A DNA stretch of 64,000 nt from Flavobacteriia bacterium 40-80 (GTDB taxonomy: Bacteria > Bacteroidota > Bacteroidia > Flavobacteriales_D > Crocinitomicaceae). Of this stretch, positions 8,185-15,441 are shown one piece after another. Both the position numbers and the translations under genes were made by a program. The notes under the pieces are model-generated. The model made no database searches. It was not told the origin of the DNA and saw only the letters and a list, made by a program, of their open reading frames with translations. Every line of letters begins with the position of its first letter. The stretch's first letter is position 1. The stretch covers positions 62,001-126,000 of the forward strand of contig MKVF01000004.1 in the NCBI GenBank assembly GCA_001899145.1, given 5' to 3'.

Positions 8185-8192
8185 TAACTTTG
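8185..8192 (+). promoter_or_regulatory. Bacteroidota -7 box (TAnnTTTG) before the first cysteine-framed lipoprotein
   Basis: TAACTTTG matches the TAnnTTTG consensus exactly and lies 20 bp before the chosen ATG at 8213. No clear -33 TTTG is seen at the expected distance, so support comes from the -7 box alone. Confidence 0.45.
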
Positions 8193-8212
8193 AAAAAATG
8201 ATTTTAAACAAT

Positions 8213-8440
8213 ATGAAACAATCAGGAATTATATTATTCTCCGCTATTTTTCTTTCTTCCTGTGCGAAGACATGGAATTGTGAATGTCAGACGGCTTACG
8301 ACGAAACAACGGACACTCCTGTAATGAATACGTATGAAATTTCAAAAGCCACAAAACGGGAAGCAAAAGAACGTTGTGAGGGTACTTACTATGACGGTCC
8401 CTTCAAATTTGAGGCAAACAACATGTGTAAACTCAAATAA
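8213..8440 (+). CDS. Small cysteine-framed lipoprotein (family copy 1)
   Basis: 75 residues from ATG at 8213; an in-frame ATG at 8198 would add MILNN but sits almost on the expected transcription start. The SpII signal ends in lipobox LSSC. After the lipidated Cys comes AKTWNCECQTAYD, a K-rich helix (ATKREAKERC) and a terminal MCKLK. The pattern C-x(4-5)-C-x-C ... K-x(2-4)-A-x(2-3)-C ... C-x-(L/I/V) is shared with five other genes in this window. Four non-lipidated Cys could form two disulfides. No known domain is recognised. It likely sits at the surface-facing or periplasmic membrane leaflet. Separated by 86 bp from the next copy. Confidence 0.75.
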   Translation: MKQSGIILFSAIFLSSCAKTWNCECQTAYDETTDTPVMNTYEISKATKREAKERCEGTYYDGPFKFEANNMCKLK

Positions 8441-8496
8441 TTACTGAAATTCTGATTATATTGATTGATCGGTATTTTCAGAACCAATGAAAAATA

Positions 8497-8504
8497 TATA
8501 TTTG
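8497..8504 (+). promoter_or_regulatory. TAnnTTTG box before the lipoprotein/thioredoxin operon
   Basis: TATATTTG lies 22 bp before the ATG at 8527 and fits the -7 consensus. A matching -33 TTTG is not visible, so this is a moderate call for the promoter of the 8527-9834 gene run. Confidence 0.4.
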
Positions 8505-8526
8505 TAGCTAGCTTAAAAATTGATCT

Positions 8527-8739
8527 ATGAAAAAAGTTTTATTTATATCTGTCTCAGTATTTGCTTTAACTTCTTGTGTGAAAGACCATACCTGTGTTTG
8601 TACCGGCAAAAGCCACATTGAAAATACAGACATTAACTACAATTATAAGGTAAACGGTACAAAAAACAAAGCGAAAAAATCCTGCGAAGAGGACAGCTAC
8701 ACCAACACGGCAGCGGAAGTTACCTGTACATTAAAATGA
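8527..8739 (+). CDS. Small cysteine-framed lipoprotein (family copy 2)
   Basis: 70 residues. SpII signal MKKVLFISVSVFALTSC, then KDHTCVCTGK, a basic stretch (NKAKKSCEE) and TCTLK at the end. It keeps the lipidated Cys plus four spaced Cys of the family. Its stop codon overlaps the next start (ATGA at 8736-8739), so translation of the following lipoprotein is probably coupled. It opens a tight run of three such genes that ends in a thioredoxin-like membrane protein. Function unknown. Confidence 0.78.
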   Translation: MKKVLFISVSVFALTSCVKDHTCVCTGKSHIENTDINYNYKVNGTKNKAKKSCEEDSYTNTAAEVTCTLK

Positions 8740-8969
8740 TTTTGAAGCACATCGTGATTCTTTCTTTCCTTGTCCTTTTACTCTTTTCCTGTAAAAGGCA
8801 ATTTGCCTGTTGGTGCACAGCAAAGGTAACCGTGGATGGAGTGACTACCATCCATAAATACCAGGAGGCGGTTGTAGCCAAAACACGGAAAGAAGGAAAA
8901 AAACGATGTGAAAAGTATGCTCAGGATACGGAATATTCAGAAATTGAATGTGAACTATATGACTATTAA
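8736..8969 (+). CDS. Small cysteine-framed lipoprotein (family copy 3)
   Basis: 77 residues. Lipobox LFSC, followed by KRQFACWCTAK, the helix TRKEGKKRCEKYA, and IECELYDY. Starts inside the stop of copy 2 (4-bp overlap) and overlaps copy 4 by 11 bp. The Cys spacing is that of the family, with Trp between the two Cys of the CxC pair. The tight overlaps indicate one transcript and coupled translation. Unknown function. Confidence 0.78.
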   Translation: MILKHIVILSFLVLLLFSCKRQFACWCTAKVTVDGVTTIHKYQEAVVAKTRKEGKKRCEKYAQDTEYSEIECELYDY

Positions 8970-9177
8970 AAATATCGTTCTGACAACATCATTTTTAATC
9001 CTTGCTGCAGCCTGCAAAAAGCCATATACCTGTACCTGCACATCTACCTTGGGGAGCTTTGTGAGCACATCTGCCAGCGAGTCTAATTTTTCCTCAAAGA
9101 AGGAAGCGGAGGAAACCTGTAAGAAAAATGAAAATCTCACAGGATCGCCGAAGGTTGAGTGCAATATTATCCAGTAA
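8959..9177 (+). CDS. Small cysteine-framed lipoprotein (family copy 4)
   Basis: 72 residues from ATG at 8959. A longer frame from 8908 lacks a signal peptide at its start and lies inside copy 3, so the ATG that begins MTIKNIVLTTSFLILAAAC is preferred. Lipobox AAAC, then KKPYTCTCTST, SKKEAEETCKK and VECNIIQ. Followed after 9 bp by the thioredoxin-like gene. As for the other copies, four Cys beyond the lipid anchor are conserved. Confidence 0.75.
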   Translation: MTIKNIVLTTSFLILAAACKKPYTCTCTSTLGSFVSTSASESNFSSKKEAEETCKKNENLTGSPKVECNIIQ

Positions 9178-9186
9178 ACCAGTATT

Positions 9187-9834
9187 ATGTTATTAATCGT
9201 CAGCCTTCTTCTATCCACTCTCACCGTTGTATTTCATACATCTATTGAGGCATTTGTCTTAAACAGCGGCTTTTCGTGGACCGTAGCAAAGATTTTACCG
9301 TATTCTCTTTGTCTTGCTTTCGGAGCCATCGGCTTCTATTCGCTCTACAAGCTTTTAAAAGCAAAAAATAAAATGATCGGAATCATTGCAGGAATTGTTC
9401 TGATGAATCTCATTTTCTGGACGGACTTCAAATTTCATCCTATTTACCAGGGAGATTTTTCTAACGGAAGTGAGCAGTTCACCTCTGACGTTAAAGTGTT
9501 AAGGCCCGGATCACTGAGCGTCTTTGCAATTCCCGGCTGCCCTTTCTGTCACGGAAGCATCGAAAGTCTTAAAACCATTAAGAAACGCAAACCCGAGCTG
9601 GAAATTAATTTCATGGTCTGCTCGCTTGATAGTACCAGCGTAACTCAATATGAGAAGCCTGTCGACGGGAATTTCGGATTAATTCTTCTGAACGACAGCA
9701 CTACTTTCTCACAATTGAATATTCATTCTTTTCCCACTTTTATTTTTACCGATAAGCAAGGTAAGAAATACCGCTGGTCGAACGATACTTTTGGTGCTCC
9801 TGCCAAAGATTTTGTTGAAAGGAATGTTAAATAA
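9187..9834 (+). CDS. Membrane-anchored thioredoxin-fold protein with CPFC motif
   Basis: 215 residues. Three hydrophobic segments (about 2-20, 33-57, 63-80) anchor it in the inner membrane. The remainder (about 90-215) is a thioredoxin-like domain with redox pair CPFC at 118-121 (AIPGCPFCHGSIE) and a cis-Pro loop (IHSFPTFIFTDKQGK) near 183. Such domains exchange disulfides on the periplasmic side when anchored this way. It is the last gene of the run of cysteine-framed lipoproteins (9 bp after copy 4), so those lipoproteins are natural candidate substrates; this is inference from context. It lacks the eight-helix DsbD-type membrane domain, so its electron source is unclear. Confidence 0.75.
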   Translation: MLLIVSLLLSTLTVVFHTSIEAFVLNSGFSWTVAKILPYSLCLAFGAIGFYSLYKLLKAKNKMIGIIAGIVLMNLIFWTDFKFHPIYQGDFSNGSEQFTSDVKVLRPGSLSVFAIPGCPFCHGSIESLKTIKKRKPELEINFMVCSLDSTSVTQYEKPVDGNFGLILLNDSTTFSQLNIHSFPTFIFTDKQGKKYRWSNDTFGAPAKDFVERNVK

Positions 9835-9888
9835 GTTGGATAAAACTTCTTTTTTTCTGACATTTACTTTGCTTTTGTTTATTCAGGC

Positions 9889-10326
9889 ATGAAAACATAC
9901 AAAAAAATAGCTGCTTTTCTATTGATCGCCGTATTCATTTCTGCGACAATGGGAGTTACTATTTATAAGCATGTATGCCGTTCTGAGGGAGCTTTTACTT
10001 CTGTTTTTATCCAAAAAGAACACTCCTGTAAGGAACACAAAAAAGAAACAAAAGAATGTTGTCACAAAGAAACGAAGGAGACAAAGGAAGATTGCTGTAA
10101 AGATGAGATCAAATCCTATAAAGTTCAGAGTGATTATAATTACGAATCTCAAAAGATAAAATACCATTCGGTTTTATTGCTTCCATTCAAATGGCTTTTT
10201 AAAATCATTGGAAATTATTCCGATTCCGAGATCTCCCCGAAAAAAGTTTCGGGCTTTTTTGCAAACGCGCCCCCTTTTAAAAGCGGCATTTCTTATTTGC
10301 AGCACCTGCAAGTCTGGAGACTGTGA
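9889..10326 (+). CDS. HYC_CC_PP family protein
   Basis: 145 residues. Signal peptide or N-terminal membrane segment at about 6-25, followed by GVTIYKHVC (the HYC position, here HVC), a Lys/Glu/Cys-rich middle with two CC pairs (TKECCHKETK, KEDCCKDEIK) and a C-terminal ANAPPF (the PP motif). That motif order defines the HYC_CC_PP family, which in Bacteroidota is commonly found beside TonB receptors and HMA-domain proteins. Paired Cys and His suggest metal binding, likely copper or another soft metal, but this is inferred. First gene of a three-gene set. Confidence 0.75.
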   Translation: MKTYKKIAAFLLIAVFISATMGVTIYKHVCRSEGAFTSVFIQKEHSCKEHKKETKECCHKETKETKEDCCKDEIKSYKVQSDYNYESQKIKYHSVLLLPFKWLFKIIGNYSDSEISPKKVSGFFANAPPFKSGISYLQHLQVWRL

Positions 10327-10387
10327 TTTGATGTAGATTTTAGTCCTTATTTAAGGCTTTCAGTTTACATTTCAAATCACTTTTTTT
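10323..10387 (+). terminator. Hairpin plus T7 tract abutting the TonB receptor start codon
   Basis: GTGATTTGA at 10323-10331 pairs with TCAAATCAC at 10372-10380. The stem continues as TGTA/TACA after a 2-nt bulge, and a small CCTT/AAGG hairpin sits inside. Seven T follow at 10381-10387 and the ATG of the next gene is at 10388. The left arm overlaps the stop codon of the HYC_CC_PP gene. By form it is an intrinsic terminator or attenuator between two genes that look functionally linked. Confidence 0.55.
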
Positions 10388-12610
10388 ATGAAATATATTA
10401 AATATGTTTTTCTCATTTGCGTATTTCAGCTGAATGCACAAGTGAAAGGCGTAGTTTTCAGCATTGAGGAAAATCAGCATAAAACACCTCTTGCCTACGC
10501 CCAAATTAACTCGTCCGATAAATCTGTTTTCTATACGGATGAAAACGGGAATTTCGAATACATCATCTCCAGAAATGCTCCCGATACACTTATTTTTTCC
10601 TATCTGGGATACATTTCAGATACACTTATACTGAATAAATCCGACCGGTTTGCAGGTTATGAGATCCAGCTGTACCCAGAAAATATCCTGAAGGATATCA
10701 TCATCACAACGACTAAAAAATCTCACGGCATATCCAGAATGGACGCTTTGCAGGTAGAACGGATCGGACAGGGTGAGCTGCGGAAAGCAGCTTGCTGTAA
10801 TCTCTCCGAATCATTCGAAACCAACGCGTCCGTGGACGTAAACATGACAGATGCTGTCACCGGGACAAAGAAAATCCAGCTATTAGGGCTCGACGGTCAA
10901 TACACACAGATCCAGTTTGAAAATGTACCCGCACTCAGAGGCCTTGAAATGCCTTTCGGACTAAATTCCGTTCCCGGAACATGGGTAAACTCCATTCAGA
11001 TTACCAAAGGTGCGGGAAATGTTGTAAATGGTTACGAATCAATGGCGGGATTAATCAATGTGGAATTCCTAAAAGGACACGATCTTCCTCTTCTGTTCGT
11101 AAATCTTTACGGGAACATTTTCGGGCGCTTTGAAACAAATGTTCAGACAGGAATCGAAATTGGCAAGAAATGGTCAACCGGAATTTTTCTGCATTATTCT
11201 GAAAATTTTATGGAAATGGATCAGAATAAAGACGGGTTCAGGGACATTCCGGTAGGAAGACTGCTTTCTGCAATGAACCGCTGGAATTACGAAGGAGAAA
11301 AAATAGAAGCTCAATTCAGCATCAGGGCATTCCAGGAGAATAAATTTGCAGGACAGATCAATACGTTTGAACGGGATTTTGATACTCGTTACGGAACGGC
11401 ATTAAATCAGTCAGGTATAGAGTTTACATCAAAAACAGGCTTTTTATTCAAACAGGTATATCGCAGCCTCGGCGTAATTCTTAATTATAAATACCAGGAT
11501 CTGAACTTTAAGTTATCCAACACGAACTTTCAGGGATTTCAGAACAGAGTCTATGGGAATATCGTTTATGATGATATTTTCGGAAATACCTATCATAAAT
11601 ACAGAACCGGTCTGAGTTTTGTATATGATGACCTAAGCCAGAACCTGCTGCAACGAGGCAATCAGCTGTCAGATATCCGGACAGACGTGGTTCCCGGAGC
11701 TTTTTTCGAATATACCTATACCAGTACACGCTTTACAGGTGTGGCAGGACTTCGTTACGACCATCATTTAAAATTCAAAGGAATGCTTTCTCCGAGAATT
11801 CACGGAAAAGTAATTTTGACGGAAAAGACCGATCTTCGGTTTACCGCCGGAAGAGGCTGGAGAATGCCTAATTTTATGGTAGATAATCTTTCGCTGCTGG
11901 CTTCTTCCCGAAACTGGATAGCCAGTCAGGAATTACGCCCTGAGATTTCCTGGAATACCGGAATCTCCCTTGTACAGCGTTTTAAATTATTCGGACGGGA
12001 TGCTTCTGTCGTTGGAGATTATTATTATACATTCTTTGAGCAACAGCTGATTGTTGACCGGGATTTGGCATCCAACGAAGTGGTTTTTAAAAATCTGGAT
12101 GGCAGGTCTTTTTCTAATGCCGTTCAGATAGAGCTGGAAACAGAACCGCTCAAACGTTTTTTTGTAAGAATCGCCTATAAGTACCTTGATATTAAAGCAG
12201 AATATGGCAACAAGCTGCAACAACAGGTACTGATTCCAAAACACCGCGGAATGGTCAATCTCGCTTATAAAACGAGAAATAAACGCTGGGAGTTTGACCT
12301 GACAGGACATTTGTACGGGACATCACGACTTCCCGCTTACCAGGAAAGCGGAGTCGTAATCACCGACAAATGGACTCCTGTTTATCCAATTCTGAACGGC
12401 CAGGTGACTCATATTTACAAAAATTGGGATTTTTATATCGGTTTGGAGAACATGACCAATTATCGTCAGAAGAACCCGATTGTAGATGCGCAAAATCCAT
12501 TTGGAACTACTTTTGATGCAACACAGGTTTGGGGCCCCATTATGGGAACGAACGCTTATATTGGTATCAGATTTAACTTAAAACAAAAAAAACATGAAGA
12601 CAACGATTAA
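10388..12610 (+). CDS. TonB-dependent outer-membrane receptor, probably metal-related
   Basis: 740 residues. A signal peptide (ending near LNAQ) precedes a carboxypeptidase-regulatory-like domain (about 20-100), then a plug domain (about 115-235) with AACCNLSESFETNASVD, a CC-containing segment found in receptors paired with HMA proteins. The C-terminal 500 residues form the beta-barrel, ending in an alternating strand with terminal IGIRFNLKQKKHE. It imports a TonB-energised ligand across the outer membrane. Between a HYC_CC_PP gene and an HMA-domain gene (17-bp overlap with the latter), a metal or metallophore cargo is plausible; copper is a guess. Confidence 0.88.
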   Translation: MKYIKYVFLICVFQLNAQVKGVVFSIEENQHKTPLAYAQINSSDKSVFYTDENGNFEYIISRNAPDTLIFSYLGYISDTLILNKSDRFAGYEIQLYPENILKDIIITTTKKSHGISRMDALQVERIGQGELRKAACCNLSESFETNASVDVNMTDAVTGTKKIQLLGLDGQYTQIQFENVPALRGLEMPFGLNSVPGTWVNSIQITKGAGNVVNGYESMAGLINVEFLKGHDLPLLFVNLYGNIFGRFETNVQTGIEIGKKWSTGIFLHYSENFMEMDQNKDGFRDIPVGRLLSAMNRWNYEGEKIEAQFSIRAFQENKFAGQINTFERDFDTRYGTALNQSGIEFTSKTGFLFKQVYRSLGVILNYKYQDLNFKLSNTNFQGFQNRVYGNIVYDDIFGNTYHKYRTGLSFVYDDLSQNLLQRGNQLSDIRTDVVPGAFFEYTYTSTRFTGVAGLRYDHHLKFKGMLSPRIHGKVILTEKTDLRFTAGRGWRMPNFMVDNLSLLASSRNWIASQELRPEISWNTGISLVQRFKLFGRDASVVGDYYYTFFEQQLIVDRDLASNEVVFKNLDGRSFSNAVQIELETEPLKRFFVRIAYKYLDIKAEYGNKLQQQVLIPKHRGMVNLAYKTRNKRWEFDLTGHLYGTSRLPAYQESGVVITDKWTPVYPILNGQVTHIYKNWDFYIGLENMTNYRQKNPIVDAQNPFGTTFDATQVWGPIMGTNAYIGIRFNLKQKKHEDND

Positions 12611-12950
12611 ATTATTCATTGGAATAATATTCATATTCATTTCCTTTAACTCAAACGCTCAAAGCACGCCTGCAGTGACGGAAAAAACATTCAAGACTTC
12701 TGCGAATTGTTCTATGTGTAAAGAGCGAATTGAGGAGAAGCTCAATTACACCAAAGGAATCGTCTTTGCGGAATTAAATGTTCCTACCAAAATGCTGACG
12801 GTTAAATGGAAGACGAAAAAAATATCCGAGAGTGAAATAAAAAACCTCGTTTCTCATATCGGGTATGATATTGACGAAGTTCCTGCAAACGTGGAAAATC
12901 AAAGCAAACTACCATCTTGCTGTAAGCCTAATGCGGCGTGTGAGCACTGA
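12594..12950 (+). CDS. Heavy-metal-associated (HMA) domain protein, secreted
   Basis: 118 residues: signal peptide about 1-22 (ending SNAQ) and a single HMA ferredoxin-like domain (about 30-95) with metal-binding Cys39 and Cys42 in SANCSMCKERIE. A C-terminal tail adds three Cys (SCCKPNAACEH), possibly a second metal site. Overlaps the receptor gene by 17 bp, so translation is probably coupled. The natural role is periplasmic capture or hand-over of a soft metal ion entering or leaving via the receptor. Confidence 0.88.
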   Translation: MKTTIKLFIGIIFIFISFNSNAQSTPAVTEKTFKTSANCSMCKERIEEKLNYTKGIVFAELNVPTKMLTVKWKTKKISESEIKNLVSHIGYDIDEVPANVENQSKLPSCCKPNAACEH

Positions 12951-13054
12951 TTGTTGAATGATGAATTTTGAATACTGAATATTGAATGCCGGATTGCGAA
13001 TTTGTAATGTGCAATTTTCATTTTAAACCAGTAAATAACATTTTTAAACATTTT
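12951..13054. repeat. AT-rich intergenic stretch with degenerate TTGAAT/TGAAT repeats
   Basis: Several short copies of (T)TGAAT occur between about 12953 and 12986. Such degenerate intergenic runs are common in Bacteroidota and have no assigned role. Nothing else is visible before the inverted repeat at 13055. Confidence 0.35.
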
Positions 13055-13109
13055 GATAAGCCCGTAATGAGTAATTTTAGTAATTAAAACATTTCATTAT
13101 GGGCTTATC
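13055..13109 (+). promoter_or_regulatory. 16-bp inverted repeat spanning the start codon of the EcsC-like gene
   Basis: GATAAGCCCGTAATGA at 13055-13070 and TCATTATGGGCTTATC at 13094-13109 are complementary over 16 positions, the single exception being a G-U wobble in RNA. The loop is 23 nt (13071-13093), and the right arm contains the ATG at 13099. A TAATTTTA box (13072-13079) lies in the loop. If the left arm is transcribed, the hairpin would bury the start codon; if not, it could be a DNA operator. Confidence 0.5.
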
Positions 13110-13722
13110 TTCTTCCACAACGAATCGATTAATTAATCAGTTGCTGAATTTTACTTACGACAAAGTAAATGCTGGTTTTTTGAAATTCGATTCTGCTCAG
13201 CAAATTGTTGATGATTTGAAAAAATCAACAGTTTCGGATGAGGAATTAATACAAAAGATTATTCGCAAGCACCGGTTTTCCGCATTAGGAGCAGGCTTTG
13301 TAACCGGGATGCCGGGACTGGCATTTCTACCCATAACTTTGCCTTCCAATATTCTTGGTCTATTATTCATCCAAATGCGCCTGGCCTGTAGTATCGCGAT
13401 TGCCTGTGGCAATGACCTCGATGACCAGAAAATCCGGGAATTAATTTTTCTTTGTATTGCAGGAAACAGTGCATCTTCCGTGCTGAACGGTGTCGGAAAT
13501 TCACTTTCCACTTATTTTATAAATAAAACAGCACAGACGATCAACACTAAAATGACTCAATCCGTATCTCAGAAAGTCATTGAGAAAGGAGTGAAAAAAG
13601 TTTCCAAAAAGAAAAACCGCCTGATGCCGGTTATCAGTGGTGCCGTTAACTGCTTTTACGATCTGTTGTCAACCAATCAGGTAGCAATGACAGCTAAAGA
13701 AACATTTTTCAGGAATAATTAA
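13099..13722 (+). CDS. EcsC-like family protein
   Basis: 207 residues. The pattern resembles the EcsC family: a basic N-terminal helix bundle, a hydrophobic glycine-rich core (FSALGAGFVTGMPGLAFLPITLP), a second hydrophobic helix (ILGLLFIQMRLACSIAIACGND) and a conserved Asp-containing segment. The C-terminal part is basic (VIEKGVKKVSKKKNR). EcsC proteins are of unclear function, originally linked to an ABC exporter locus in Bacillus; here no ABC transporter is adjacent. Monocistronic, with a striking inverted repeat over its start. Family call is moderate. Confidence 0.6.
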   Translation: MGLSSSTTNRLINQLLNFTYDKVNAGFLKFDSAQQIVDDLKKSTVSDEELIQKIIRKHRFSALGAGFVTGMPGLAFLPITLPSNILGLLFIQMRLACSIAIACGNDLDDQKIRELIFLCIAGNSASSVLNGVGNSLSTYFINKTAQTINTKMTQSVSQKVIEKGVKKVSKKKNRLMPVISGAVNCFYDLLSTNQVAMTAKETFFRNN

Positions 13723-13763
13723 ATTCCGGATGAAAACCAAATAGGAAAGAATGCTAATTTCGG

Positions 13764-13771
13764 TATCTTTG
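13764..13771 (+). promoter_or_regulatory. TAnnTTTG promoter box
   Basis: TATCTTTG, an exact -7 consensus, 19 bp before the ATG at 13791. No good -33 element is seen. Confidence 0.45.
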
Positions 13772-13790
13772 TCTTCGAAAATTCAAGCGC

Positions 13791-14177
13791 ATGAGGACAA
13801 TACCTACAGCCTGCTATTTCCAGCAGATCAATGAAGCTGCCAAGGCAGGGAATGATTTAAAGATTTACAAAATCAATCATTCGGATTATGAAAATTTTGA
13901 TTTCTGCATCTATCAGAATCTGAGCACCTTGGAAATAGAGCTGGTTACCGATAAAGAAACAGCTTCCGGCTATGACTCCGACAATAGCTACCGTCAATTG
14001 CTGGACTGGAATAAATACTATCCTTTCATTCCCAAAACGCCAATTGCAGCTTATGTGCTCCCGAAAGACCTTTCGGTCGGTGAAGAAGTGATCTTAGAAG
14101 ATTATATCAGTAATGAAGGACCTACAAAAACCTCCCGGAAAGCAAAATGGAACGGACAGGATTTTGAGCTTCTTTAA
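13791..14177 (+). CDS. Uncharacterised small cytoplasmic protein
   Basis: 128 residues, no signal peptide or membrane segment. It is rich in aromatic residues (YENFDFCIYQN, DWNKYYPFIP) and acidic overall; the C-terminal third has a strand-rich stretch (VGEEVILEDYISN ... KAKWNGQDFELL) that could be a small beta-barrel. I do not recognise a family. It has its own promoter box, and the gap to the next gene suggests a single-gene unit. Composition and promoter placement support it being real. Confidence 0.65.
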   Translation: MRTIPTACYFQQINEAAKAGNDLKIYKINHSDYENFDFCIYQNLSTLEIELVTDKETASGYDSDNSYRQLLDWNKYYPFIPKTPIAAYVLPKDLSVGEEVILEDYISNEGPTKTSRKAKWNGQDFELL

Positions 14178-14328
14178 AGTGTTGTCCTCTTGAGTATTTC
14201 TACTTGCTGCTACTACGCATTTTTCCCTGTTTTAACGGTATTTTCTTGTTTTTAATTTTTAGTTAATTAATTTCGAATCTGTTATTAATTTTATTAGTAT
14301 ATTCATTACTGTTTTAAAAAAATTGAAT

Positions 14329-15333
14329 ATGGTTATTATTTGGAAAGGGATAGGCATTATTGTCCCGATAGCTTTAGTAGGAATCGGATATGTAGTGTCC
14401 TTATTTTATGATGATCGCAGGCTCGGAAATACAGATTTACTGGGATGGGCTTTATTGTACACTTCTCTGCTCTGTTTACTGGTTGGGTTAGCTGTCAGCA
14501 TTCCTTCAGAAGAAGAGCTGGAACGTACTCAGAAGAAATTAATCTTAAGGAAGCATACTTTCTTCTTTATTCCGATTCTGCTCTGGGGAATTCTGTTCTT
14601 GGGAATAAGCATTTATCTTCTGGCGATCTACGATCCAAATAAGAAAAGTAATATTTCAGAAGAAAATTTCACTACAGAACTCTCGGAGGAAGAAAAAGGA
14701 ACAGTCCTGAATTTTTACAATCCAACCAATGATACGCTGGTTTATTATATCATTGACAAGAATGGGGAGAAAATATCGGAAGAGCTTGCCGGTTATCAAT
14801 CCGGTTCTCAGCTTTCCGCCATGACAGACGACAGAAGCTATCTCATAGGAAGCAAAACTTCTGACGGAAGCCTGACATTGCTGATCGGAGGAGCAAAGGA
14901 AAACGAAAATTATGATAAAGACAAGTTCTTGATTGCCAAGGAAAATGGAAAAGAATTTCTTTTGAGAAAAATTCCGTCACCGACAACACCTTCCAATGAT
15001 TACGATGAAGTATGGATTCTGGCCGATCAGAATTACAATCTGGCGTTAATTGATATTTCTGATTTGTACAAAAACGGGAAGCTGAACAAGGATTTAGTCA
15101 ATAAAATAAACTGGAAAGGTAAAATCAGGAAGCACTATAGTGGCAATGACATTATAGAGGTCAAAGTAAATCATCCGGATAAAAACGGTACTGTTGAAAT
15201 TGTAGGGCCAAATACTGAATTCCCGGAAGAAATAGCAGATAAGACAGACATTTATTTCTTGATTGATTATCTTGAAGACAAAGATCTTACTGAAAAATAT
15301 CTGAATGAAGAAATAAACCGGTTAACAGAATAA
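14329..15333 (+). CDS. Uncharacterised membrane protein
   Basis: 334 residues from ATG at 14329; a TTG at 14323 would add only two residues. Hydrophobic helices at about 3-24, 40-58 and 82-106 anchor the N-terminus, with a basic loop between the second and third. The remaining 220 residues are soluble, strand-rich and acidic (EENFTTELSEEEKG, SNDYDEVWILADQNYNLALIDISDLYK) and look extracytoplasmic. No family is recognised. Followed by a strong hairpin terminator. Confidence 0.65.
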   Translation: MVIIWKGIGIIVPIALVGIGYVVSLFYDDRRLGNTDLLGWALLYTSLLCLLVGLAVSIPSEEELERTQKKLILRKHTFFFIPILLWGILFLGISIYLLAIYDPNKKSNISEENFTTELSEEEKGTVLNFYNPTNDTLVYYIIDKNGEKISEELAGYQSGSQLSAMTDDRSYLIGSKTSDGSLTLLIGGAKENENYDKDKFLIAKENGKEFLLRKIPSPTTPSNDYDEVWILADQNYNLALIDISDLYKNGKLNKDLVNKINWKGKIRKHYSGNDIIEVKVNHPDKNGTVEIVGPNTEFPEEIADKTDIYFLIDYLEDKDLTEKYLNEEINRLTE

Positions 15334-15346
15334 TATGTTTTTCCTG

Positions 15347-15381
15347 CAAGAAACGCCTGTTTTTAAAACAGGCGTTTCTTG
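15347..15381. terminator. Perfect-stem hairpin between convergent genes
   Basis: CAAGAAACGCCTGTTTT at 15347-15363 pairs exactly with AAAACAGGCGTTTCTTG at 15365-15381. It ends the upstream membrane-protein gene (plus strand) and may also serve the NtrC-type gene coming from the other side. The T tract is short. Confidence 0.65.
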
Positions 15382-15441
15382 TTTGGTAAGAACTTATATT
15401 TTAATACTATTGATTATTATACATTCACGAGAGGGGAATCA

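Noticed and set aside
12953-12986. TGAAT-type short repeats as a regulatory array
   Set aside because: Copies are degenerate, unevenly spaced and of a type common in AT-rich Bacteroidota intergenic DNA.
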